Of a stretch of 64,000 bases of DNA, positions 9,386 to 21,004 are shown piece by piece; the first letter of the stretch is position 1, and the number at the start of each line of letters is the position of its first letter. The notes below the pieces were generated by a model, which searched no databases, had not been told where the DNA came from, and was given only the letters and a program-made list of their open reading frames with translations. The stretch is from Ypsolopha sequella. Lineage: Eukaryota > Arthropoda > Insecta > Lepidoptera > Ypsolophidae. A program made the translations under genes and the position numbers. The stretch covers positions 2,852,001 to 2,916,000 of the forward strand of contig OW204012.1 of assembly GCA_934047225.1 (NCBI GenBank). Reading direction: 5' to 3'.

Positions 9386-10939
9386 AATAATGTAATCTAT
9401 GCCAATTTGGGATTTTGGCCTTATATCTTTTTTGATCCTAACTTTTACAATTTGAATTTGCGTTGTGGTTTAAAGCTGACTATATTGTCTCTTAGACAAA
9501 CGATATTAGAAAACAAAAACATGGCCTTGAACATTTTTGGGAGACAGTTTTATATCACCATCAACATGAACAAATCACACCCAATGGATGTCTTAGAAGC
9601 ATTTTTTATTTTCTATCGAGTTTTTAAATTAATTTCAAGATGTATTGCTTAAAAACAACATTTTCCATCTTATCACAAGCATCAAGCTCAAACTTTTATC
9701 ACATTTTCATCCATATCTATGGAATATCATAAACCCAAAATACATTCGTATTTTAACAACCAAAATCTGCAACTTTGAGACTCGCTCAAAAGTTGATTTT
9801 TTATTATATAAAATAACAATCAATTGTTTATTGCAGTTTGAAACCATAGATATCCGTGTTTGAAACCTACTCTATCCTATGGATATAGATTTATGTTCTA
9901 GAGTTTCCTTGGAACCTTGAATTTTTTTTTTAATGCAGTAACAGAACTAAATGGCAGAACTAGGTAGTGTGGAGCTGCATCCATCTCCGTAAGAGAGGAG
10001 TCCCACCGATCTGAAAATACCTTCCCATTAAAGTCCCATTAAGGCAGGCAGTGGTGCATTGTTTTAGTACAAATTTTGTTTATTTATTTTTATTTCATTT
10101 TTTTTTTCATACCATATTCCATAAATATATTAAATATAATATTCACTCATAAGTATTGCACTCACATAAATATTATATAACCATATTATACATATTTATC
10201 TTTACATACTCTATTATTTATTTCTTAATTAAGTTAACTACACAAAATTAAAAGTTCACCATGTCGCTCTTCCCCGGTTCCATTCCATTCTGCATTGTGA
10301 ATATTTGCAGAAAATACTGAGTCGAAGCCCTTTTACTATTGTAATATGTCCATAATTAAGTATTTGTCTCATTATTGTTATTGTTAAAACTTGTTTCGTG
10401 TCTTTTATTGTTAATGTAAATATGTAATTGTGTTGAATGTGAATTGTATAGTGAATAAATGTTTTATCTATCTATCTTTCTAACTCTCTTCAAATTCGCA
10501 GTCATTCACTTAATTTTATAATATGTCTATCAATATTTTTATTTTAGTTTTTTTTTCTTTATGTGCCGGTAGTTTATGTAGCTTGTTGTGTGTGTTTTTA
10601 ATAATTAGTATCTTGTGTTGTTGTTAAAAAAAAAAGTGCGTTAATTAATTTTACTACTAAGATTTCTGTGGAAACGATTTTGGTTTTATATTTTATATAT
10701 TTTTAATTGTAATTATGTTATAAGAAAACTGTATGTTTCCCAATAAATAAATAAATAAAAAGATTACCAAATTAAAAGTAAATCAGAATAAAAATAAATA
10801 AATTATACAAAATATAATAATTTAAAACTTTTAAGTGAATGACTGCTCTTACATTTGAAGGTTAAAGTTTTTGATAAAAGTTTTGTTTTGTATCGAGTCC
10901 CCCCTTTATTTATACGGTCTGCGTGCTTCGAAATGTACG
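9386..10939. other. intron-like DNA with LINE-tail remnants
   Basis: No credible coding exon. Two stretches look like LINE 3' ends: one ending near 10490 (GTGAATAAATG then TCTA repeats), the other near 10760 (CCCAATAAATAAATAAAT). The ORFs at 9407-9863 show no recognisable domain and have low-complexity AT-rich composition; I do not call them genes. Confidence 0.4.
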
Positions 10940-11311
10940 TTAAGGCGCTTTATGCTGCGAAAGTGCTGCCACTTTAGAAAAAAAAAACATTATTTACTTA
11001 CTAGAATACTTATTGAAAATCTGCTCAAGTAAATGCGTATGTATAACAATGAACTATTTTTAAATAGCATGGTTTTCATAAACAACGTCTTTGATGAGCT
11101 AAAATTTTAACTTTTGCTAAAAACGGCCGCTTTTGGTATAACTTGAAATTTTAGCTCATCAAAGACGTTGTTTATGAAAACCATCCTATTTAAAAATAGT
11201 TTATTGCTATATCTACGTATTAACTTGAGCAGATTTGCAATCATTATTCCAGTAAGTAAATAATGTTTTTTTTCTAAAGTGGCAGCACTTCTGCAGCATA
11301 TAGCGCCTTAA
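10940..11311. repeat. TTAA-flanked foldback element, GGCGCTTTATGC family
   Basis: Two arms of about 170 bp fold on each other around a short centre near 11120-11140 (AAAACGGCCGC). Ends are TTAA/GGCGC and GCGCC/TTAA, giving a TTAA target duplication like piggyBac. It lies about 170 bp before the zinc-finger terminal exon. A single-arm copy is at 55061-55245. Confidence 0.8.
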
Positions 11312-11483
11312 GGTGCGTTCGCCATCCATCATGCTGGAATGATATGATCGTCGGCGCAACTTGATTGTGACTTGCAATTGAAACACTACTGACACCCCCT
11401 CGGGATCCATTTCATAACTATGTGTATATGTGTAACTATGTGTGTAACTGGAAATCCTCATTTTTGTTTGTTTATCTTTTCAG

Positions 11484-12268
11484 AAAGAATCGGGCTGGAA
11501 GAGATTAGTTTCACAGAGACTCAAACAGAAAAGAAACTTTTTAAATGCGACAATTGTAGCTATCAGTGTAACGTACCGAGCAAATTAAAGAGCCACATTA
11601 AAATACACACGGGGGATAAACAATACGTGTGTGAACTTTGCAATTATCGGTGTGTACGGAATTACGATTTGAAAAAACATATGAACAAACATACCGGCGA
11701 AAAGCCGTTTAAATGCGAACACTGTGATTTCCAGTGCAGAGATAGCGGTAAGTTAAATATTCATGTAAGAACACACACGGGAGAGAGGCCGTATAAGTGT
11801 CATCTCTGTGAATACCAGTTTAAGGAGACCAGTTCGTTAAAGAAACATATGAGGAAGCACACAGGGGAAAAGCCGTATAAATGTGATATTTGTGACTACC
11901 GGTGCGCAGCTGGCAGTAGTTTAAAAAGACATTCTAGGGGACACACTGGAGAAAAACCGTACAAATGTGATGCTTGTGACTACGAATGTAAGGACAAAAG
12001 ACAATTAACATTTCACAAAAGGATGCATAATGAGGAAACGCCGTATAAGTGTGAAATTTGTGACTACAGGACCTATGATAAGAAGAGTTTTAGAAGACAC
12101 GCCAAGAAACACAAACCAGTGAAGACTTTTAAATGCGAACATTGCGACTACGAGTGTACTCATAAAGACATATTAAAGAAACATATGAGAATACACTCAG
12201 GAGTTTCTGCAAGGAAGCATTCAGTAATGCACACTGGAGAAAAGGCAGACTCCCAACTACCAGTGTAA
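11484..12268 (+). CDS. C2H2 zinc-finger gene, terminal exon with eight fingers
   Basis: The exon starts after a TATCTTTTCAG acceptor in phase 1 and runs 261 codons to the TAA at 12266-12268. It encodes eight consecutive C2H2 fingers (C-x2-C-x12-H-x3-H) from about residue 25 on, joined mostly by TGEKP-type linkers, and so is expected to bind DNA in the nucleus. A ninth finger keeps only its histidine half (RKH...HTGEK) and then stops, so the array has lost fingers at its end. Phase matches the exit of exon 7414-7492. The target and biological role cannot be told from sequence; such arrays evolve quickly in insects. Most fingers carry a second Cys or Tyr before the helix (CDYRC, CDYEC), so they look duplicated from each other. 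Confidence 0.9.
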
Positions 12269-12899
12269 GAATACTTAAAAGGATATGATGTTAACAGATA
12301 ACACAAGATATGGACAGCAGCGTCTCCAGTGCGTTGAAATTTACCAACGCGCCTGTTCGACGCGCTTTGGGAAAGGTCTTAGTTCAGATGTCGACTGCTA
12401 TAGGCTAAAATGTCATATTGAGATCCGGCTAGGACAGAAATTGGCGGCCCAGTGATTAGGAGGCTTATATCAGTTAGCAATAAGCCTATAGGTCTTTGTT
12501 CAAACTTCCACTGCCATAGGCTAAAAATGTCATATTGTACACACTGAGATTCGACCATGACAGAGATTTGTGACGCAGTGAAGAGGAGGCTTATATCAGG
12601 TAGCAATAAGCCTATAGGTCTTTGTTTAGACTTCCACTGCTATAGGCTAAAAATGTCACATTGTACATTTTGAGATCCGACCATGACAGAGATTTGTGAC
12701 GCAGTGAAGAGGAGGCTTATATCAGGTAGCAATAAGCCTATAGGTCTTTGTTTAGACTTCCACTGCTATAGGCTAAAAATGTCACATTGTACATATTGAG
12801 ATGCGACCATGACAGAGATTTGTGACGCAGTGAAGAGGAGGCTTATATCAGTTAGCAATAAACCTATGGCTTTTTGTTCAGACTTCCACTGCAAAAATT

Positions 12900-13082
12900 T
12901 CATACATACCCTTATTATAAATGTGAAATTGTGTTTGTTGTTGTGTCCTTCTTTCACGGGGAAACGGATCGGCGTGATTTTTTGCATAGACATAGTTTGT
13001 GAGCCGGAGAGTGATGTAGGCTACTTTTTATCTCGGGACGATCAACGAAATCAACGCCGGCGAAGCCGCGGACAAAAGCTAG
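12900..13082 (+). mobile_element. short Helitron-like element
   Basis: Starts near TCATACATACC and ends with a CGGCGAAGCCG hairpin a few bases before a terminal CTAG, followed by T: the Helitron 3' signature (hairpin plus CTRR, insertion before T). It has no coding capacity. The 5' boundary is uncertain by a few bases because the preceding base is T. Confidence 0.6.
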
Positions 13083-13091
13083 TATTGTACA

Positions 13092-13345
13092 TATTGAGAT
13101 CCGATTAGAGGACCTATTATGTGTCGTTAGTTGCCAACTAGACTGGGTGCCTATCATCGAAAAGCATAGATATTCTATTGAATTCCGATTGTCTAAGGCT
13201 ATGTTCGTACTTGAAGTGACGTCACAGTTAGTAAATAGTTCAATAACCAATAAAGACAGTTTTGAAAGTTCAGTTTTCATCTATGTTTTTGATGATAGGC
13301 ACCCAGTCCAGTTGGCAACTGAAGATACATAATTGGGGGGCAGGA
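13092..13345. repeat. foldback MITE, CCTATTATGTATC family, copy 2
   Basis: Same inverted ends (GGGTGCCTATCATC and GATGATAGGCACCC) and centre as the copies at 5945 and 58785. Inserted in the fifth unit of the 12.4-kb tandem repeat. Confidence 0.75.
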
Positions 13346-13380
13346 CAGAGATTGGTGGCGCAGTGAAGAGGAGACTAATA

Positions 13381-13849
13381 CCAGTTGCCAATAATTACAG
13401 TTATGTATAACTAGCGATCACGGTAGCTAGATTAAACAGGAAATTGATTGTTGTGATTTTTGGCGCTTTGTAAAACTGATAATAACTGTAGAAGTACCGT
13501 TTAAATAATACGCCGAGCAATCTTCGACAGTCTTCGGCAAAGTTCGTATTCCCTTATTTGTATTCCCGCTTTTTGCACAATCCACGGCAGATAGGTCACT
13601 TCCGGTCGCCTATAGACACCCATAATTGCTTCCGGTTCAGAATGTTCTAAAATGCCCCACTCTGACACTTATTTATCTTACTCAAATCCACCATGGAAGA
13701 GCAGAGTGTTGCAGTTAGTGTTGCCAACGTAGCGCCATCTAGTTTTTCCAAGCAAAGCTATTACAGTCACATGTTTACTTGGTAATCATGACAGTTTACT
13801 TGCAGCCAATTAAACAAATTATGCTTATTTGCATAATTGGCAACACATA
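13381..13849. other. non-coding DNA with a small dispersed motif
   Basis: No coding signal. The stretch at 13660-13700 (ATCCACCATGGAAGAGCAG) recurs in altered form near 14160-14190, suggesting an old dispersed repeat. Confidence 0.4.
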
Positions 13850-14076
13850 CCCCCGGTTTCTGAAAGGCCAATCAATGTTAACAGTAGATTAAAAAATAAT
13901 TATCTGCGGATTAAGCCAGAAAAAGTGGGAACTTTACATTGAAATCAAAAATTAAGTAAGTTAATTATTGATTCATCACTATTCAGACTTCATATATGCT
14001 TTATTTTCACCGTTATTTGCGGTTAAAGTTTTTTTAATCTACTGTTAACTTTGATTGGCCTTTCAGAAACCGGGGG
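13850..14076. repeat. foldback MITE, CCCCCGG family, copy 2
   Basis: 227 bp with ends CCCCCGGTTTCTG and CAGAAACCGGGGG; nearly identical to 8163-8389. Confidence 0.85.
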
Positions 14077-14319
14077 CTAATGTTGTAAGGGCGCGTCAAA
14101 AAGTTGCAACGCCTTGATGTATGGAAGTTGTCGGTATATACGTAAAATATGCCCTTATTTATCTACCACAAATCCATCATGGAAGAGCGGAGTTACGACA
14201 AATATTTCTTATACTTAAAAGGAAACTCCAAACACCTGTATCCTTTACAATTTGAAAAAGAAATAAATAATTTTGTATTTGCAATAGGTCTTAACATATG
14301 ACATTGCCGAATTTTTTTA

Positions 14320-14760
14320 CAGATTCATGAGTTCGTAATTCCTGTAACTCAATAGCCATTTACATTATTTGTTTATGTTTGAAATTTGATTTTAAGGTTT
14401 TACATCTACGTATTAAATTTTGTCTTTATTGTCAATTTGATAACCAAAATTGAAATTTCAAAAACAGTCCTAAATGCCAATCGTTCCCATGATAAGATTC
14501 GTAATTATTTTTTACACTTTTCAAAAATTAAATTAATGTTGCTGTTAGCTTAATGTTGTCTCATTCATAAAGAAAATAAATAACATAATTTGGATTTGAA
14601 ATTCCTAAAAAAAATGACAAAAGGATAAGTACTGTAAATTGAGTTTCCTTCAAATTCTCTAGAAAACGGCAATTTCATATGTAAAGACCTAATATATTGT
14701 ATATTTTCTCTGTTAATAAGTTTCCAAATGCTACTTTTACAATTTATAATTCGGCTCATT
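14320..14760 (-). repeat. dispersed repeat, inverted relative of 55240-55540
   Basis: The reverse complement matches the region from 55245 (ATGAATGAGACAACATTAG) to about 55540 in order, with many substitutions. No ORF. Family unknown. Confidence 0.6.
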
Positions 14761-14824
14761 TTCGAGTATACAAACAGTGGTAAAGATTTTATTGCCCATT
14801 ATATCTTTAGCAGATTAGCGGCTC

Positions 14825-14975
14825 TACCGCGTAATTCTGATTTGTATCAACTTCAAGCAAATGCATGCGAAATTCAACGCGTGCAAAAGAGATGGCATGT
14901 TAGGTGAGCGTCGTCGCACGCACGTCAAATTTCAATCTCAAGGTGATGTTGATGAAAATCAGAATTACGCGGTAG
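14825..14975. repeat. short foldback element
   Basis: TACCGCGTAATTCTGATTT near 14826 pairs with AATCAGAATTACGCGGTA ending near 14973. The inner block with AAGAGATGGCATGT also occurs at 15850-15880. Confidence 0.6.
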
Positions 14976-15030
14976 ACTCGCTGTACATTGTACATGAGAA
15001 AAAATACTCGTCCACAAATTGTATATGCAA

Positions 15031-15293
15031 GGTGAAATTCAATCAACCGCCCGAATTCATATTGGAGACTCGGTTAGTGATCAGGAACAAGGTTCAATGA
15101 CCTTTTTCTTTGCAACCATAAAAAAAATATTGTTTCATACGAACTGGACTCGTTCAAATATAAAATTCCTAGTATTCCTAGCAGTAAGGGAGCGAACATT
15201 TTTTTTTCGAGTTTCACCTAATTTCATTAATTATTGTTCCTGATGACTAACCGAGTCTCCAGTATAAATTCGGGCGGTTGATTTAATTTCACC
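15031..15293. repeat. foldback MITE sharing a hairpin module with the LINE 3' region
   Basis: Arms of about 65 bp start GGTGAAATTCAATCAACCGC and end with the inverse. The arm contains a GGAGACTCGGTTAGTGATCA block related to the GC-rich hairpin in the LINE 3' regions at 5113-5226 and 47655-47765 and to the foldback at 28172-28377. Confidence 0.75.
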
Positions 15294-15297
15294 CTAT

Positions 15298-15572
15298 ACT
15301 GGGTGTTAATTTGATAACCTTTTTCCTTCAAACAGAGTGAATTACCCATTAATATTGACAACTTTTACTATGGGGCCAACGCAGGCATCGCGAAAAAAAA
15401 TCAGCTGTTCCATAGATAAATCAATTACCTACTCAACCAAAATATATGAGACAGCTGATTTTGTTTTTGCCATTTCAGGAATGGCTCCATAGTAAAAGTT
15501 GTTAAAGTTGTCCATAGTAATGGTTAGACCACCCCATTTTAAGGGAAAAGGTTAATCTTAACAACCTGTATA
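15298..15572. repeat. foldback MITE, GGGTGTTAA ends
   Basis: Left arm from 15301 (GGGTGTTAATTTGATAACC) pairs with the right arm ending near 15570 (TTAACAACCTGTA), including ACAACTTTTACTATGG on both sides. TA dinucleotides lie at both borders. A GGCTCCATAGTAAAGGTT fragment of the family occurs near 40262. Confidence 0.7.
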
Positions 15573-18330
15573 ATCTACTACATGCCCAACCGATGTCGCT
15601 TTAACATAGTATTACGAAGAACTATAACTGTAACCTGTTTACTTAAAAACGGATGAATTCGTCCAATGTTTTTATTGTTATATTTTTCCGATAGTATACG
15701 TTTTAACTTAAAAATACATACATGAATAATTAAGCAAATATGTTTACATTGCTAAACCCTATTCCAATTAGACAAATATTGTTAAACAAACATATGTAGG
15801 GTTGACATATAATGATTATCAGACAAAATGGCATATACAAATTCAACGTGTGCTAAAGAGATGGCATGTAAGGCTGGCGTCGCACGACGATCAAACTGAA
15901 CTCGGCCCTAAACGCCCCGAGGAGGGGACCCAATCGAAAAACATATCTTAACTTGGCGTGTACCGTAAGTCTGAATCGAATGAGCAGTTTTCCAGGCTAG
16001 CTTCCGAAAAAATCACATAGATGGCGCTATCTATAATGGCAGGAATCTGCTAGAAATGCTCACATTTAATTTTTGTAGAACAACCTAACGGTTAGGTCCT
16101 CCAAACCAACAAACAAGGATGGCGCGAATGATTGTCGTGTTATATTGTGGATTAACGAAAAAAAAATCATACCAAGGATGGTGCGAATGATTGTCGTGTT
16201 ATAATTGTGAATTAAAGAAAAAAAAATTGCGTACATGAATGTTCATGTAAAGGTAAATATTCCCAAACCTGCCACGCGTAAGGTAAATATTTCCAAATAT
16301 GCCATATCCTGCGACTATATATTCACAAATCTGTCAAACAAATCCTGCCAGTTTTGTAATTCATCAACATAATCTGCCCCAGTAAAAAATTAATAGCCTA
16401 ATCTGGCTAAATAGCAGGAATCCGACAAAAACTGTAACAGTGATTAATTTCAATACGCATTAATAACAATAATTGTTGCGTTTAACGTATACGATGCAAC
16501 TGCAGCGATGAACTCTGTGCTATAACAGGTTGCAAAAATTATAAAAGACCATATCGCGTGACTTTGAGAGGCATCGAGCATTGAAAATAATTTCCGATTT
16601 TGTCTGCATCGTACTCGTATACAAGCCACAAACTTATCTGTTCCGGTGGCGATAACTGTCATGTAGTGAATCTCGGACCAGTAGTTAATTGAATAGGTAT
16701 AGAAGCCATTTTAGTTTGGCCCACAAGAACAGATAAGTTTGTATCTCTGTAGGTATGTTATTTGTCATTTTGACAGGTAAAAATGTTCGTCTATCCACTC
16801 CGTTGCGCGCATCCCCCTACTTCTTCGTCAGAACTGCGCAGGAACATTTTTGAAGTGACATGGTGCGCTGACCGTGCGTCGTTAACATTAATGTATGGTT
16901 TGGTTTATAACCAATAAACCCAATTTATGAGCAATTTTTTGTAATTAGGTTAGTTTGATACCACACCCTGAAAAAAAATGTCCCATGTTAGTTTTGCAAA
17001 TTGTCTTAAATAACGGCTCATCAAATATTGTTTTTCAAATGATCTGGCAATTTCTGTGTATTACTTTTGAAAAAAAAGTTATTGCTATTTTACTACCAAA
17101 GGAGCTGCGTATTTTTTTAAATAATTAGAATTTAGAATGAAAGAGTGGCGGGCAGTAAAAATATTTGACGTTCATTAGAAATGCCATTTAACACGCGTTA
17201 GAGTGAGATAAATAGTTACGCTATTTAAAATGAGTTGGAATGAGATAGTAACGCAGTTAAACGTGGTTGAATGAGAGAGGCATAATTGATATAGGCTACA
17301 GTGAGATAGATAGTGACGTGGTGCATTCCTTCTGAGAATATTTGTTAGTTTCCACTTTTTGTAATAACAACTTTAGTAAAAATTTTTTGTAAAGAAATTT
17401 TTGGTCCAATTTATTTTCCCGCAAGTGTAAAACCAGCTCAACGGGCGAAAAATATTTAAAGAATGGGTAATGGTGACAATTAACCGTCACAATATTATTA
17501 TGTATCTCTAAAGGAGTGTCTGAAATGTTCCGAGGGTCAACTGATAAATCAAACACTCAAAAAACCACTTTTAGCCGACCATAATAAATTTACGTCCCGA
17601 CGTGATAGCAAGTAGGATCAATGCCGTGTGACGATGATCGAAATACACTAATAAATTAGATAAAATAAAATACGTATTACTTTTGACCCTGCCTCGTCCA
17701 CTCTATTCGTATTTTTGCTATGGTGACGCGAGCTTAGAGACCGGGACGAATTTCCCCCCGCGCGCTATCGTAAAATAGAATAAGCCACGCCCGGAACTGG
17801 TTTTTGTTTTGGCTATGTCATACTCTTAAGTGTCTATTTTGTTTAAATGCCGCAAATTTCTTTTTTAACACAAGTATGCTGAAACTTAAGGTGGGTGACA
17901 AATAGTGGGTGATTGTTACCTACACATACATTTTTAATGCATATCTCTTTTGAATTTTAGAATTTGCGAGAGCGCGAATGTAAACGCCATGCTCGCGTTT
18001 TTCGCGAGGTCCTTTGACTAGTGCCCAAAAAAAAAACCGCTACGGATGCGAGTCGCGAGCGTTTATTCACACTCTTGTCTCGTCCCTCAACTCGCGACTC
18101 GTACGCGAGTGTAAATGAGCCTTTAGAATTTTCGGCAGATTTTCAGCTAGTATGTGGCAGATTCTCTATTTTTCATGAACCTATACCCTAACCGGACTGA
18201 GTACTTGTTTCAAAAAACGTGAAGAACGAGAAGTCATACTAGATAATTTCATCTCTGTCTAAGTAGGGTAACCATATTTAAAAATAATTGATTGAGACCA
18301 CGTAGGTAGTAAAAACCGTATTCAAAACAT
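15573..18330. other. non-coding DNA, small repeats only
   Basis: No credible exon was recognised. Visible items: a roughly 60-bp direct duplication at 16118-16228 (AAGGATGGYGCGAATGATTG), a small inverted pair around AACAGATAAGTTTG at about 16620 and 16730, and a CpG-rich patch at 17960-18110 with repeated CGCGAG motifs. The ORFs at 16450-16662 and 17296-17556 have no recognisable domain. Confidence 0.4.
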
Positions 18331-18617
18331 TTATTTTATTGGTTTAAAGTCTTCTGCTTTAAAATAGCGGCTGCAGACTACTGGATTTTTGCACTTTACT
18401 TCGTTTCCTAAAACTTCTAACCATTTTCTTCGGATATTTTCAGTTTTTGGAAGACTGTAATGTAAAACCCAATATCATGGTTACTCTAGCGGTATCAATG
18501 TAAACATGTATCATTTCTCCGAGAAAACGTTGTAATTATGCCTTACCTATGAAACGATATCCCACAATTCCCAAAAATTTGGCTTCTGCAGCCCTTCACG
18601 CTGCATGCTTTAACCAT
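18331..18617 (-). pseudogene. two-exon THAP-domain remnant, 64 codons
   Basis: Minus strand: exon 1 is 18617-18547 (ATG start; ACSVKGC, then GISFH) with an AG/GTAAGG donor. Exon 2 is 18454-18331 after an ATTACAG acceptor (LPKTENIRRKWLEVLG, VVCSRYF, EDFKP) and ends in TAA. The phases agree (2+1). THAP domains are C2CH zinc-binding DNA-binding modules of host regulators and of P-element-like and other transposases. Here the zinc-binding histidine of the usual CSxHF motif is tyrosine, and the protein stops right after the domain. It is probably the leftover N-terminus of a transposon gene kept in a non-autonomous element. Confidence 0.7.
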
Positions 18618-18788
18618 TTTTGCAAAAAATTATTAATTTTACACATTGACCTAAAGGTAAAGACCAGGCCAACGAAGCGAGTAAATGACCCCAGTGCGTA
18701 AGTGCTAAAATGCCAATTTAGCACAAGCGCGACTCAGTGTTCCGTGGGAGATTGTGCAGTGTGTTTGTGTGTGAACTTCTATTAAAAA

Positions 18789-18866
18789 TGCCTTGTTGCA
18801 CAGTAAAAGACTGCAAAAACTATGAAAAAAAATTTAAAAAGCCAGATGGGATATCGTATCATCAAT
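18789..18866 (+). pseudogene. THAP-domain first-exon fragment
   Basis: ATG at 18789 gives MPCCTVKDCKNY and then GISYH, matching the N-terminal half of a THAP domain, and stops two codons later. The position equals the donor of the neighbouring THAP exon, but the donor here is destroyed (CAATAAGTAA). It lies head-to-head with the minus-strand THAP remnant, 171 bp apart. No second exon was found on this strand. Confidence 0.6.
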
Positions 18867-19289
18867 AAGTAACCGTACATCATGTTTTTTGCTTGTTTAA
18901 CAACTAAATAAACCATTTTCGAAGCGATAATTATATTATCGAAGTCCATAATGGCGGCCATGATGTTCGCTACCACCTCACGCGAGTTTGAACAAAAGCA
19001 ACTTTGTACGGGCGTCATTTTTATAAACCTGTATTTTATTGTTGTCTTAGAAACTTATGTAGGAAATTTTAAATTTTGCTTAGGGGAACTTAATATACGA
19101 TACTAGGAAAATATAATAATAATAGGAAACTAAAAATTGGATGAAAAAAATAATGAAATGAAATAATGAACTTTATTTTCAGAAGTAAAATACCACGAAA
19201 ACATTTTTCTGATGTCAATAAATCTAATAATAACTTCGGCCTGGATTTGATTAAGATTTGGTTAGCAGACTAATGGAATAAACTTAGTT

Positions 19290-19730
19290 TCATTTGTCTA
19301 GCTTTTTACCCGACTACGGCGAAGCCAAAAGTAGGGTTACCGGTTGGGGTGTAGATAAGATTGCACTATGGTATCGTGCCCCCTTATCGACACTCTGACC
19401 GGGTTACCTGTAATTATGACTACGGCAAAGCTAAAAGGAGGGCTATGATTTTGACCTGTATGTATGTATGTTCATCTGTTCTCTTATAACTTCTAAACTA
19501 CTAATCATAATTTGATAAATTAGGTATCGTTGAAAGCGTCTTGACCGTCCGTTAGTTATAAGCTATGTGTCGTCACAATAAATTGAATGTGGCGCCCTCT
19601 AGAGGATAAAAAGTAAAGAACAAAAAAAAAAACCTATGGTGCCGTGTTTGATATCATATGAAAGGACTTAATAAGCATATTTCAAAAATATATATATTGT
19701 GAGCTTTTGCTCGCGGCTTTGCTTGCATGG
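19290..19730 (+). repeat. dispersed lepidopteran-type repeat with a CCCGACTACGGC motif
   Basis: Two related starts (CCCGACTACGGCGAAGCC near 19308 and GACTACGGCAAAGCTAAAAG near 19421) precede a block with TGTATGTATGTTCATC. From general knowledge this type of sequence is a frequent non-autonomous repeat in Lepidoptera; the class is uncertain. Non-coding. Confidence 0.5.
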
Positions 19731-19804
19731 ACCCGATAATTTGGAATAATTTATTAAAAACAAACAATATATTATCACGAAATAATAACCCCAAAATAAT
19801 TTAG

Positions 19805-20099
19805 ATAAAATTAAGTTTAAAAACTAAAACCCGATTAATTACTCACGATCACGCTCTAAAAAGTATGAAACAAGAAAATAAAAGTTCATAGTGATATTCA
19901 CAAGATAGCCGTGGTCGTATGCACACTGCCTTAAATAAAAAAAATAACGCATTCTAACAGTATTAAGCTTTAGGGCAAAGTGGCATACGACCACGGCTAT
20001 CCCCTGAACATCACTATGAATATTTGTGATTTTCTTGTTTCATACTTTTTAGAGCGTGATCGTGAGTAGTCGGGTTTTAGTTTTTGAACTTAATTTTTA
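19805..20099. repeat. foldback MITE, AAAACCCGA ends
   Basis: Arms of about 120 bp (AAAACTAAAACCCGA at the left, TCGGGTTTTAGTTTT at the right) enclose about 60 bp. The inner arm ends read CGTGGTCGTATGC and GCATACGACCACG. Arms differ at few positions. Confidence 0.8.
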
Positions 20100-20559
20100 T
20101 ATACTTTGAATTACCTAAAACACGTCGAATTTGTCACTGATTCACTCACTACCATAAAAAAGAAATTAAGGATTCATATACGCACGTACAAGGTTACATC
20201 GCACACCTACGCAACGCGGCATTCATGTTCGCGCCAAACCCGAGTGAAGTTAGTACCAGCGAGACAGAGAGAAAAATATGAAAGAAATATATGATGTATG
20301 AAAGAGAGAGATATACTAACGTCCGAGGCGTCATAAAGTGTGGCGCCGGTTGTAGTTTGGGAAAATGTTTAGATGGGCATCTCCTTCCTTTTGAACTCAT
20401 TGATTTTACAATTTTGTTTTCAAATGTCACGGCCGTGGCGCCATTTTTAGATAAAAGGGTTACCAGTTTGCAAGCATAAGAATAATCCCAACTTTATTAA
20501 GGAATGATTGATCTTACATTTACGGATAAAACTAAATGTAAAACATAAATAAACCTAAC

Positions 20560-20883
20560 AAAAAAATAGTGACGGACTTCAAATGTAACTGCAGCCATTC
20601 GCTAAAAAGCTTAAAATAATTATAAAATGACAGATGGTACCGAAATAACACTTTTTCCGCCTTCTTTCTTCCTAAAAAATATGTTCTTTATAAGTCGGCG
20701 CTCTTATATTGGTTCCCGTGTTGCTATAACCAAGGGAACGCGGTCACTTTTAAAGAACATATTTTTCAGGAACAAAGAAGTCGGAAAAAGTGTTATTTCA
20801 GTACCATCGGTCATTTTATAATTATTTTCAACTTTTTTGCGAATGGCTGCAGTTACATTTAAAGTCGGTTACTATTTTTTGTT
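20560..20883. repeat. foldback MITE, AAAAAATAGT ends
   Basis: Long inverted arms (TGTAACTGCAGCCATTCGC and its inverse; then ACTTTTTCCG and CGGAAAAAGT; then AAAAATATGTTCTTTA and its inverse) meet near 20725. Practically the whole 320 bp can fold into one hairpin. The ORF at 20627-20821 is a by-product. Confidence 0.8.
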
Positions 20884-21004
20884 AAAAGTTTATTATTTTA
20901 CATTTTTAGTGTTGACGGGTCAAATTGTGTAATGTGGATAGTTCTTGTAAACGCGCTGTTGATATAAAACGAAGGACAAGTAATAATTGGTTATATTTAA
21001 TAAA

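Larger units (their letters stand above)
12377..13380. repeat. tandem repeat of about 120-127 bp, with two insertions
   Basis: Four full units start near 12377, 12492, 12619 and 12744, each with a GTCTT(T)GTT start, a TATAGGCTAAAAATGTCA block and GGAGGCTTATATCAG. A fifth unit near 12870 is split by a Helitron-like insert (12900-13082) and then by a foldback MITE (13092-13345). The fragments outside the inserts continue the unit sequence. It begins just after the stop codon of the zinc-finger exon. Confidence 0.8.

Noticed and set aside
9407..9863. Two consecutive + strand ORFs of 81 and 72 codons
   Set aside because: AT-rich, no recognisable domain, no splice or start evidence.
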